From contig CAMJTU010000032.1 in assembly GCA_946408825.1 (NCBI GenBank), forward strand, positions 1 through 49,274: a stretch of 49,274 bases of DNA, given 5' to 3'. This DNA is from an uncultured Planctomycetaceae bacterium (GTDB lineage Bacteria > Planctomycetota > Planctomycetia > Pirellulales > Thermoguttaceae). Of the stretch, positions 8,782 to 15,713 are shown one piece after another (the stretch's first letter is position 1; each line of letters begins with the position of its first letter). Below the pieces are notes generated by a model. The model ran no database searches. It had not been told where the DNA came from and saw nothing but the letters and a program-made list of their open reading frames with translations. Made by a program: the position numbers and the translations under genes.

Positions 8782-11700
8782 TTACCCTTCGACGAAGAGG
8801 TTCTCGGCGAGGAGTTCGAGCGTTTCCTCTTCGAGGAGCGCGTCGTCGAAGACGTCGTCGGCGTTGTAGACGGTAATCTCGTAGGTCTTCGATTCCGTCG
8901 CGACGTCGAGCCAAACGTCGTTTTCGTCGCGAACCTGCGCCGTCGCGGTCACCTTCAGACGGTAGATTTGCGAGTCGACGTTATCCGCCAGGTAATTTGA
9001 CGGGATATTCCAGACCAGCGCGCCCGTCGATCCGTCGAACGTCATGCCTTCGGGGAGCGACGCGCCGACGACGGCGTAGACGACGCGTTCGGCGACGCCG
9101 GTCGGGTCGGTTGCGGAAATCGTCGCCGAGTAGGTCGTCTCGACGGCGGCAGACGCGATTTCTAATTCATTGAAGACGAGGGACGGCGCGACGTAGTTCG
9201 GGTTCGCGATCGTTATGGAGAAGGTCGTTTCCGCGACGCCCCCTAGAACGGGGGAATCGTCGCCGGCGACGAGAACGGCGGTCGCGGTCAGCGGAACGTC
9301 GACCGTCGCGGAGATTGTCGACGGGGCGCTCGCGTCGAAGTACGTCGCGGGGATCGCCCATTCGATGGCGCCTGTCACGGCGTCGATCGTCATTTCTTCG
9401 GGCGCGTCGGCGCCGAGTCCGTAAACGACCCCGACGGCGCTCGTCGGCGCGGTCGCGGAGACGGTCAGCGACAGCGTCTCGCCCGCGGTCGCGTTTTGCG
9501 GCGCGATTTCGGTCCAGACGGGGACGACGCCCTCGACGTCGAGCGTCGGCTCCGTTCGGTATCCGGAATCGAGCCCGTCCGCCGCGCTTTCGCCGAGATA
9601 TTGGAGGAAGTACGCGAGGTCGTTCGTGTTGATCGCCCCGTTGTGGTCGTAGTCTAAAACGCGGTATTTCGGGTAGGCGATATCCTCGACGTTCTGACCG
9701 ACGTAAGTGAGGAAGTAGCCCAGATCGTTCGTGTTGAGACCGCCGCTCTCGTCGACGTCGAAGAGGAACGGATAGAGATTCGGATTCGGCGCGGCGACGG
9801 TCACGACGGGCGCGCCGTTAAGCGTTTGAGACTCGAGTGCTGCGCTAAAGTCGGCGTCGACGGGCGCGAGGACGCCGTCTTCCGGAAGCGGAACGCCGAC
9901 GTCGCCAACGGGCGCGAATTTCATTCTGGCGACGAGCGTCCACCCTTCGGAATCCAACGCGCCGGCTCCCTCCGCGGAGACGGAAACGGAACTCGCGTCG
10001 ATCGTGTAGACGAGCGAATATCCGTCCGCGGGCGCGACGTCGGTCAGCGTGAAGTAGTCGCCGTTGTAAGAGAATACGCCGTCGACGGAAAGGACGGGCG
10101 CGCCGTCTGCGTAAGCCCAGAGATCGACGTAAAAATTAGACCATTCGTCGAGCCATGTTCGTCGCGTTTCAAGCGCGGCGGCGTGGGAGTCGCCCGCGTC
10201 GCTTGAAAGGGACTGCAAAACGTATTGAATTTCGGGGCGCGAGGTCGGCAGTTCCGAATCGCCGACGAAGAAATAGATCGTCTGCTCGTCGTCGCCGATA
10301 TGCAACGTCGTGACGACGGTCTTGTCGTCGCCGTCGAACGTGAGCGTCGGCTCCTCGCCGATCGTTTCGCCTGACCGCACCCACTCGTAGCCGTTCGCGA
10401 CGGAATCGGAAAGATCGACCGTCCCTGTAAACCCGGAAGGAAGGTAAACCTCCGTCAGCGCCGCGTTCCAAGGGTTGAGCGAGCGGAGCGCCTCAAGGGC
10501 GTCGACGCGGAGAGACGTCAGAAGCGTCCCGTCGCATTTAAACGTCGCAAGGTTTCCGTTCTCAGAGAGATCAAGTTCGGAAATTGGATTGTCGCCGCAA
10601 TCGAGGTAGATTAGATTCTGATTTTTGGAGACGTCGAGCGTCGTAAGCGCGGCGTCAGAACAACTCAACGATTCAAGCGCGGCGAGTTTTGAAACGTCGA
10701 GAGAACCCAAATCGTTGTTCGAAACGCTCAAAATCGTCAGCGTGTTCGAGTCAAGTTCGACCGACGAAAGCGCGTTGTTACTGACGACGACTCGCGAAAG
10801 CTGCGAAACGCCAGAGAGGTCGAGATCGCCTACAAATCCTTTGTTCGACCAGTTTTCGATTCTCGTCAATCGGACGACGCCGTCGACCTCTTTCCACGTC
10901 AGCCCCGCGACGTTCTGGAGAAGGTCGGGACTATAGTTCGCGCCCGCGAGCTTATAGCCGTTCGTCACGCCTTGCTCGTCGACAATCGCGAGGAACCGCT
11001 TAATTGCGTTCCAGTCTTCGACGGAATATCCTTCGGGAACATACTCGTCGGCGTCGTCTGAAACCGCGACTGTCGTCGGCGGCGTCGACGCCGTTTCCGT
11101 GAGCGTCGTTCCCACGGCGACGACGTTAAAGAGCGTCACGCCGTATGTCGAAGGAACCGTCCACGTCGTGTTAGACGTCGACGTGACAACGCGCGACCAT
11201 GAAACTAAGTTGGAGCCGCTGTTGACGAGGGCGTAGATCGTATATTTCTCCGCGCTTGGAGTCCAAGAGATTACGTCGTCCCCCGACGCGCGAAAAACGC
11301 CGACGTCTTCGTTTGAGCGGATATAGTTCGAACTGACGCGATACGCGTATTCTTCGCCCGATTCGACGGTCGTGTCGAAATAGCTCGTTCCTTCGACGTC
11401 GGTCGCGACGACGGTCCACGCCGCGTCGTCGGCGCCGCGCCGCTCGATCTTATACCGCGCGGCGCCAGAGGTCGAGTTCGAGAGATCGCCGACCGACTTT
11501 TCCCAGTTGAGAACGACCGTCTTGCCGACCGCGTTCGCCTCGAGGTTTTGGGGCGCGGGCGTTCCGATTCTGTCGGCGACGTCGTAATCGACCGTGTAGC
11601 CGAGGTCTTCGAGGACGCCGAGCGTCATAGGCGTGATCGTCGCCTTAAAGTTCGGCGAGATCGCGTAGGTCATGCCGTCGCGCTGGTTCAGGTACAGATA

Positions 11701-12660
11701 GTACGTGCCCAAAAGAGCGCTGGGGTGCGCGCCGAACGTGCCGCTTGTCGTATAGGTCTCCATAAGGAAACGGTCTTGCGACGTCGATTGCGCGAGAAGC
11801 TCGTAAGGATACGTCGCGAGGTATTGTTCGACCCCGTGTTCGCCCATGTAATAGTAATACTCCGAATTCGCGGCAAAGAGCTCGTCGAGCGAGTAGGGTG
11901 TTTCAGTCGATAATTCGACGAGTCCGAGATTCTTGAAATGCGTGACGTTGTATCCGAGCGAATGCGCGATTTCATGGAGCGCCGTGTTGTAGAAGACGGT
12001 TTTTACGCTCTCCGAGGGATTCGCGACGAAGTATTTCGCGTTGAAGAGAATCGCGCCGGTCGCCGCGACGCCGTCGCCGCCGTCGCGATAGTAGCCGTTG
12101 TTGAGCGCCGAGCCTAACGACGACGCGGACGCGTAGTAGTCGGAACTGAACCCCAGATACAGGAGCATGTCGTCGATCTCGACCGTCGCGCCGTCGACGG
12201 AATAGGGATAGACCTCGTCCTCGACGCCGACGGTGATCGCTTCTTCCCACCTCGCGATCGCCTTGTCCCACAGCTCAAGGTAGACGCTGTCTGGAACGGC
12301 GCAGTATGTCGCGGAACCGTATTGAATCACGCCCGACTGAGCGAGGACGCGGACCTTGCCCGATTCAAGAACCTCGTAGTCGATATTGTAAACGTCGTCG
12401 GTCGCGGCGGTCGCGTCGAGCGCGGAGGAAAACTCGACGATCTGATCGTCGAACGTCGCCGAAGCGACAAGCGCCGCGCGCGCGCCGGATTCCGCCGCCG
12501 AAAACTCCGCGAGAACGGACGCCGTCGGGGTCGCGGAAAGAAGCGAACGCTCTTCTAGGCGCTCAAAGCCGCAACGTCTGACGTCCGGCGCGGATCCGTC
12601 GTTTGGGGACGCGTATCTGCGAAGGTTCCGATTGAAAAGGGAGGAAATATGGCGCATCAT
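8782..12660 (-). CDS. Planctomycete multidomain secreted protein: HEIAH protease-like, FN3, leucine-rich repeats, dockerin I, Ig-like
   Basis: A 1292-residue protein. Residues 30-45 carry CGFERLEERSLLSA, the planctomycete N-terminal export-associated motif. HEIAHSLGYNVTH at about 229 is a zinc-protease-like HExxH, preceded by structure typical of metalloproteases, although the third histidine is two residues further than in metzincins. A fibronectin III-like domain follows (about 375-465), then leucine-rich repeats with LDVSKN and LDLSEN units (about 600-730), then a type I dockerin with two calcium loops (DVDESGGLNTNDLGYFL and DYDHNGAINTNDLAYFL), and two C-terminal putative-Ig/cadherin-like modules (GMTFDGSTGALVWNIP). 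It is probably surface-anchored or assembled through the dockerin. The substrate is unknown. Confidence 0.9.
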   Translation of the reverse strand: MMRHISSLFNRNLRRYASPNDGSAPDVRRCGFERLEERSLLSATPTASVLAEFSAAESGARAALVASATFDDQIVEFSSALDATAATDDVYNIDYEVLESGKVRVLAQSGVIQYGSATYCAVPDSVYLELWDKAIARWEEAITVGVEDEVYPYSVDGATVEIDDMLLYLGFSSDYYASASSLGSALNNGYYRDGGDGVAATGAILFNAKYFVANPSESVKTVFYNTALHEIAHSLGYNVTHFKNLGLVELSTETPYSLDELFAANSEYYYYMGEHGVEQYLATYPYELLAQSTSQDRFLMETYTTSGTFGAHPSALLGTYYLYLNQRDGMTYAISPNFKATITPMTLGVLEDLGYTVDYDVADRIGTPAPQNLEANAVGKTVVLNWEKSVGDLSNSTSGAARYKIERRGADDAAWTVVATDVEGTSYFDTTVESGEEYAYRVSSNYIRSNEDVGVFRASGDDVISWTPSAEKYTIYALVNSGSNLVSWSRVVTSTSNTTWTVPSTYGVTLFNVVAVGTTLTETASTPPTTVAVSDDADEYVPEGYSVEDWNAIKRFLAIVDEQGVTNGYKLAGANYSPDLLQNVAGLTWKEVDGVVRLTRIENWSNKGFVGDLDLSGVSQLSRVVVSNNALSSVELDSNTLTILSVSNNDLGSLDVSKLAALESLSCSDAALTTLDVSKNQNLIYLDCGDNPISELDLSENGNLATFKCDGTLLTSLRVDALEALRSLNPWNAALTEVYLPSGFTGTVDLSDSVANGYEWVRSGETIGEEPTLTFDGDDKTVVTTLHIGDDEQTIYFFVGDSELPTSRPEIQYVLQSLSSDAGDSHAAALETRRTWLDEWSNFYVDLWAYADGAPVLSVDGVFSYNGDYFTLTDVAPADGYSLVYTIDASSVSVSAEGAGALDSEGWTLVARMKFAPVGDVGVPLPEDGVLAPVDADFSAALESQTLNGAPVVTVAAPNPNLYPFLFDVDESGGLNTNDLGYFLTYVGQNVEDIAYPKYRVLDYDHNGAINTNDLAYFLQYLGESAADGLDSGYRTEPTLDVEGVVPVWTEIAPQNATAGETLSLTVSATAPTSAVGVVYGLGADAPEEMTIDAVTGAIEWAIPATYFDASAPSTISATVDVPLTATAVLVAGDDSPVLGGVAETTFSITIANPNYVAPSLVFNELEIASAAVETTYSATISATDPTGVAERVVYAVVGASLPEGMTFDGSTGALVWNIPSNYLADNVDSQIYRLKVTATAQVRDENDVWLDVATESKTYEITVYNADDVFDDALLEEETLELLAENLFVEG

Positions 12661-12722
12661 TCTGTCTTTCGTTTCAAACTATCTCTTCGAGAGACGCTCA
12701 AAAACGCGCCTCCCAGCCCCGT

Positions 12723-12751
12723 ACTTTAGATGAAATTAAACCCCCGGTCAA
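12723..12751 (-). promoter_or_regulatory. Sigma70-like promoter for the dockerin protein
   Basis: On the minus strand TTGACC, 17-base spacer, TAAAGT, lying in the 93-base gap after the MATE gene. It lets the surface protein be transcribed independently of the exporter. Confidence 0.5.
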
Positions 12752-12753
12752 CG

Positions 12754-14082
12754 TCAATAAAAACGCCGCGCTAACACAATTATAACGAAAATCGCCAAAG
12801 TTGAGACTTCCGCGAGGGAATGGCAGAGCCATAACCGTTCCGCGCCAAAGACGTAGGGAAGAAACGCGACGAGAACGGCGGGCAGAACGAATCCGCGAAG
12901 CGTCGCCAAGAAAAGCGAGCGCCCCGTCGCCGAGGTCGACTGATAGTAAGATATCGCGAGAATATTGAGGCCCGCGCAGATGAAGCCGCTGAAATAGGGC
13001 GCGCTTTTCTCCGCCGCAAAAATCGCCGTAACCTCGGAGCCCGGCGTGAACATTCGATAGAAATGAATCGAAAAGAAAAGAATAAGCAGATAGGAGACAA
13101 GCCCCGTTCCGAGAAAGACGCCGATCCCCACGTTGAGCAGCGCGCGCAGTTTCTTCCTTTCGCCCGCCGCGCAAAGATAGCTGAACGCCGGCTGCAATCC
13201 CTCCGCCATCCCGTAGAAAAGCGTCAGCACGACGAGCGCGAGATATCCGACGATCAGATAGACCGCGAGCCCGTTCGACCCGTAGCCGTAGCGGACGATT
13301 CCATAATTCATCACGAACGTTACCGTCCCGATGCTGAATTCGAGGACGAACGAAGGAACGCCAAGTTTTAGAATTCGTCCTGCGTCGGGGAGGGAGAGGC
13401 GAACTCTTTTGAAAAGCAGGACGCCCTTTCTTTCGGTCAAAAAATGGGGAAGCAGAATCAACACGCTCACGACGGGCCCGATCCCCGACGCGAGCGCCGC
13501 GCCTGCGATTCCCATGTTTAGCGGATACATGAAGACGTAGTCGAGCAGAATATTAGCGACCGAGCCGATCGTTAGCGCCGCCGCGGCGAGTCCCGGTCTG
13601 CCGTCGTTCCGCGCGAGTCCGCCGAGCATATAGCCGTAGAGAAGGAACGGCGAAAAGGAGAGGAGATACCGGAGATAGGTCGCCGTCGCGTCGTGAATCT
13701 CGGAAGGAGCCCCGAGAAATCGGACGAGCGAGTCCATGAAAATATTGCTCAGGACGACGATCGCCAGCCCGATCGCGCCCTGAAGCGCCATGCTCGTATT
13801 GAACGCCCGAACGGCTCGCTCGCGATCTCCCTCGGCGAGCCGCGTCGAAACGACGACCCCCGCGCCCGCCGTCGCCGCCATGCTCAGCGCGATGAGAAGT
13901 TCAAACGCCGGAACCGCGACCCCCGTCGCCGCCAGCGCCGACGGACCCAATCGCGCCCCGATGAAAACCCCGTCGACGATCGCGTAGCCCGTGTTCGCGA
14001 GCAGCGCCAGCGCCTGCGGCGCCGCGTATTGCAAGAATATCTTGCCCGGCGAACCGCGATACAACGACGTCGTCTCGTTCAT
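12754..14082 (-). CDS. MATE family efflux transporter
   Basis: A 442-residue integral membrane protein with twelve predicted hydrophobic segments in two six-helix halves, the MATE pattern. The N-terminal half opens with GSPGKIFLQYAAPQALALL and includes IVDGVFIGARLGPSALAATG, the conserved family region around helices 1-2; the second half has LKLGVPSFVLEFSIGTVTF. MATE proteins export cationic drugs or metabolites using Na+ or H+ gradients and the sequence is closest to the MepA/DinF-like side of the family. The ATG at 14082 has AAGGGA upstream. The substrate cannot be read from the sequence. Confidence 0.95.
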   Translation of the reverse strand: MNETTSLYRGSPGKIFLQYAAPQALALLANTGYAIVDGVFIGARLGPSALAATGVAVPAFELLIALSMAATAGAGVVVSTRLAEGDRERAVRAFNTSMALQGAIGLAIVVLSNIFMDSLVRFLGAPSEIHDATATYLRYLLSFSPFLLYGYMLGGLARNDGRPGLAAAALTIGSVANILLDYVFMYPLNMGIAGAALASGIGPVVSVLILLPHFLTERKGVLLFKRVRLSLPDAGRILKLGVPSFVLEFSIGTVTFVMNYGIVRYGYGSNGLAVYLIVGYLALVVLTLFYGMAEGLQPAFSYLCAAGERKKLRALLNVGIGVFLGTGLVSYLLILFFSIHFYRMFTPGSEVTAIFAAEKSAPYFSGFICAGLNILAISYYQSTSATGRSLFLATLRGFVLPAVLVAFLPYVFGAERLWLCHSLAEVSTLAIFVIIVLARRFY

Positions 14083-14342
14083 AATAATCCCTTAATCGTC
14101 TACGACTCTTCTTCAGCGGTTTGAACCGAGGCGGTCGGAAAACGTCGCGCAGCCCAGCCAAAGCAACGACTATGATAGCCGAATTTTCGATTTTAGAAAG
14201 CCGAACGGGACGACCGCCGCCGCCCCCCGCCAGTCGTGCGTTGAGCTGGCGCGTGAGCGGCGCGGCTCATAATAAACCCGCGTTTTACGGGCGCGGTCGT
14301 ATCGCTACGACGGTTTGCTGGCGATTGATTGGAGGAATGCGA
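14083..14342. other. Intergenic region upstream of MATE with repeat-like GC-rich segment
   Basis: No gene is seen. The stretch around 14250-14320 (CATAATAAACCCGCG and neighbours) resembles, in reverse orientation, the segment near 30740-30770 and may belong to the dispersed repeat family. Confidence 0.4.
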
Positions 14343-14371
14343 TTGATAAATTGAACGCCAAAGCGTATAAT
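14343..14371 (+). promoter_or_regulatory. Sigma70-like promoter, first copy of the duplicated Rpn 5' region
   Basis: TTGATA, 17-base spacer, perfect TATAAT. It precedes the truncated Rpn gene copy at 14404. Confidence 0.7.
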
Positions 14372-14469
14372 CGCTTTGGATCAGGATTCATTCGAGGCTA
14401 ATCATGACAAGCGAAGAACGACGCCAAAAGAATCTCCAAAGGCTCCAAGTGTTCACGCTCATGGACGAC
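14351..14469 (+). repeat. 119-bp duplication, copy 1 (promoter and first codons of the Rpn gene)
   Basis: This segment matches 14693-14811 over 119 bp with few differences, covering the -10 box, the Shine-Dalgarno and the first 22 codons of the Rpn gene. The match ends abruptly at ATGGACGAC, after which a dispersed repeat begins. Confidence 0.9.
14404..14469 (+). pseudogene. Truncated copy of the Rpn-family gene start
   Basis: The ATG at 14404 opens MTSEERRQKNLQRLQVFTLM, nearly identical to the start of the Rpn gene at 14746, with the same GAGG Shine-Dalgarno. After the codons for Met-Asp-Asp the homology stops and the sequence runs into the dispersed repeat at 14491. It is a remnant of a partial duplication or of an insertion-and-repair event. 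Confidence 0.8.
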
Positions 14470-14490
14470 CAACGTGCGGGCGTTGGATCC

Positions 14491-14556
14491 CGGTTCGCGC
14501 TGCCGCGCGGCTGGTTCGGTAATCGCTCCCGTTGGCCGCTTGCCAAACACACGACT
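14491..14556. repeat. Dispersed intergenic repeat (minus orientation)
   Basis: CGGTTCGCGCTGCCGCGCGG, then GCTCCCGTTGGCCGCTTGCC, matches the element at 30651-30720 in the same orientation and the elements at 26.4 and 49.1 kb in reverse. It sits between the two copies of the duplicated Rpn 5' region. Confidence 0.7.
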
Positions 14557-14685
14557 CTATGTTGAAAGAAGCGCCACATCGGAAAGCGGCGGTATGCGCA
14601 TGAACGGCGCTGTTCTTGATAATCCCGTCTTTGTCGGCGGCGGCTTTTCTTCTTAACATCCGCGACGAGTCGACAATGAATACGG

Positions 14686-14713
14686 TTGAATGTTGAACGC
14701 CCAAGCGTATAAT
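14686..14713 (+). promoter_or_regulatory. Sigma70-like promoter of the Rpn-family gene
   Basis: TTGAAT, 16-base spacer, perfect TATAAT. It is followed by the GAGG Shine-Dalgarno seven bases before the ATG at 14746. The -10 region is part of the 119-bp duplication. Confidence 0.7.
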
Positions 14714-14811
14714 TGCTCTTGGCTAGGATTCATTCGAGGCTAATCATGACAAGCGAAGAACGACGACAAAAGAATCTTCAGAAGCTCCAAGAGTTCACGC
14801 TCATGGACGAC
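14693..14811 (+). repeat. 119-bp duplication, copy 2
   Basis: Second copy of the segment at 14351-14469, here continuing into the longer Rpn-family gene. Confidence 0.9.
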
Positions 14812-15553
14812 GACTTCATGAACGCCTGCTTCAGCGATAATCTCGGGTTGTCGGAGTTCGTTCTTCGGATCATCATGAAAAAAAAACGACCTGCACGTCG
14901 TTCATGCCGAGACTCAGAAGACTTTTACGAGCCTTTTGGGGCGTAGCGTTCGGTTCGATATCGACGCCGTCGACTCCGTCGGAGCTGAATACGATATTGA
15001 GATTCAACAGGCGAGCGCCGACGCGGATCCTAGAAGAGCGCGGTATCACTCCAGCGTCATAGATTCCGATTTCTTACGGAAGAGACAAGATTTTACAGAT
15101 TTACGGGAAACTTACGTTATTTTCATCACGAAATACGACGTTTTAAAAGGCGGGGCGCCAATCTATTTCATCGAACGTATGGTTACGAACCTCGGAACTC
15201 CTTTCGGCGACGGCGAGCACATTGTTTACGTTAACGGAGCCGATAAGGACGTAGCGACGGAACTCGGCAAACTCGTTCACGATCTAAATTGCCGGAACCC
15301 CGACGAAATGTTTTTCAAGCCGTTGGCCGACGTCGTTCGATATTTCAAAGAAACCGAGGAAGGGAGAGAAAAAATGTGCCAGATTATGGAGGAACTGATC
15401 AATGAAGCCGTGGCGGAAAACACTGAAAACAACAGGACGGAGATTGCGTTAAAATTGCTTGAAGACGGAACATATTCTCTTGAGCGCGTGGCCTATCTGA
15501 CGTCGCTTCCCGTCGACAAAGTACGCGAGCTTGCATCTCAACTTGTCGGGTAA
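14746..15553 (+). pseudogene. Rpn-family PD-(D/E)XK nuclease / putative transposase, frameshifted at a nine-A run
   Basis: The first frame (from ATG 14746) reads MTSEERRQKNLQKLQEFTLM, then DDDFMNACFSDNLGLSEF and RIIMKK, the N-terminus of the gut-type PDDEXK_2/Rpn family. At nine consecutive A (14878-14886) it slips out and stops at 14944-14946. With eight A the reading continues as NDLHVVHAETQKTFTSLLGR, then AEYDIEIQQA, whose Asp and Glu-x-Gln are the nuclease active-site positions, to the stop at 15553, about 269 residues in total. Either the gene is inactivated, or the run is an assembly error, or full-length protein is made by slippage on the A-run. Rpn proteins are recombination-promoting or anti-phage nucleases. 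An internal start at 15374 is annotated separately. Confidence 0.85.
15374..15553 (+). CDS. Candidate intragenic antitoxin (C-terminal fragment of the Rpn protein)
   Basis: Inside the Rpn gene, AGGGAG at 15361-15366 sits seven bases before an in-frame ATG, giving a 59-residue product beginning MCQIMEELINEA and ending in a helix-turn-helix-like tail (LERVAYLTSLPVDKVREL). It lies after the frameshift, so it is unaffected by it. In characterised Rpn proteins the C-terminal product of an internal start inhibits the nuclease. The same Met-Cys-Gln start with its own Shine-Dalgarno recurs at 46197, 46403 and 46682. Expression is inferred. Confidence 0.5.
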   Translation: MCQIMEELINEAVAENTENNRTEIALKLLEDGTYSLERVAYLTSLPVDKVRELASQLVG

Positions 15554-15713
15554 AGATTCCGCCGCGAAGTCGCGACGGACTTCAAATGCGCTTCCAACAA
15601 TTCCAGCGTTAGGCAGCGCGGAAATATGTCGTCTCAGTTTACGTTAAACGCGATCCATTCCTCTTCATGATTATGGGCGATCGGGTCGCCGACTACGGAG
15701 ACTCGCCTTTCGT

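Noticed and set aside
11960..11976. Confident metzincin zinc-protease call
   Set aside because: HEIAH is present but the third histidine is spaced two residues too far from the family pattern, so only protease-like is claimed.
14878..14886. Minus-one ribosomal frameshift at the A-run
   Set aside because: The downstream frame is plus one relative to the upstream frame, so a standard minus-one slip would not join them; loss of one A or transcript slippage is needed.
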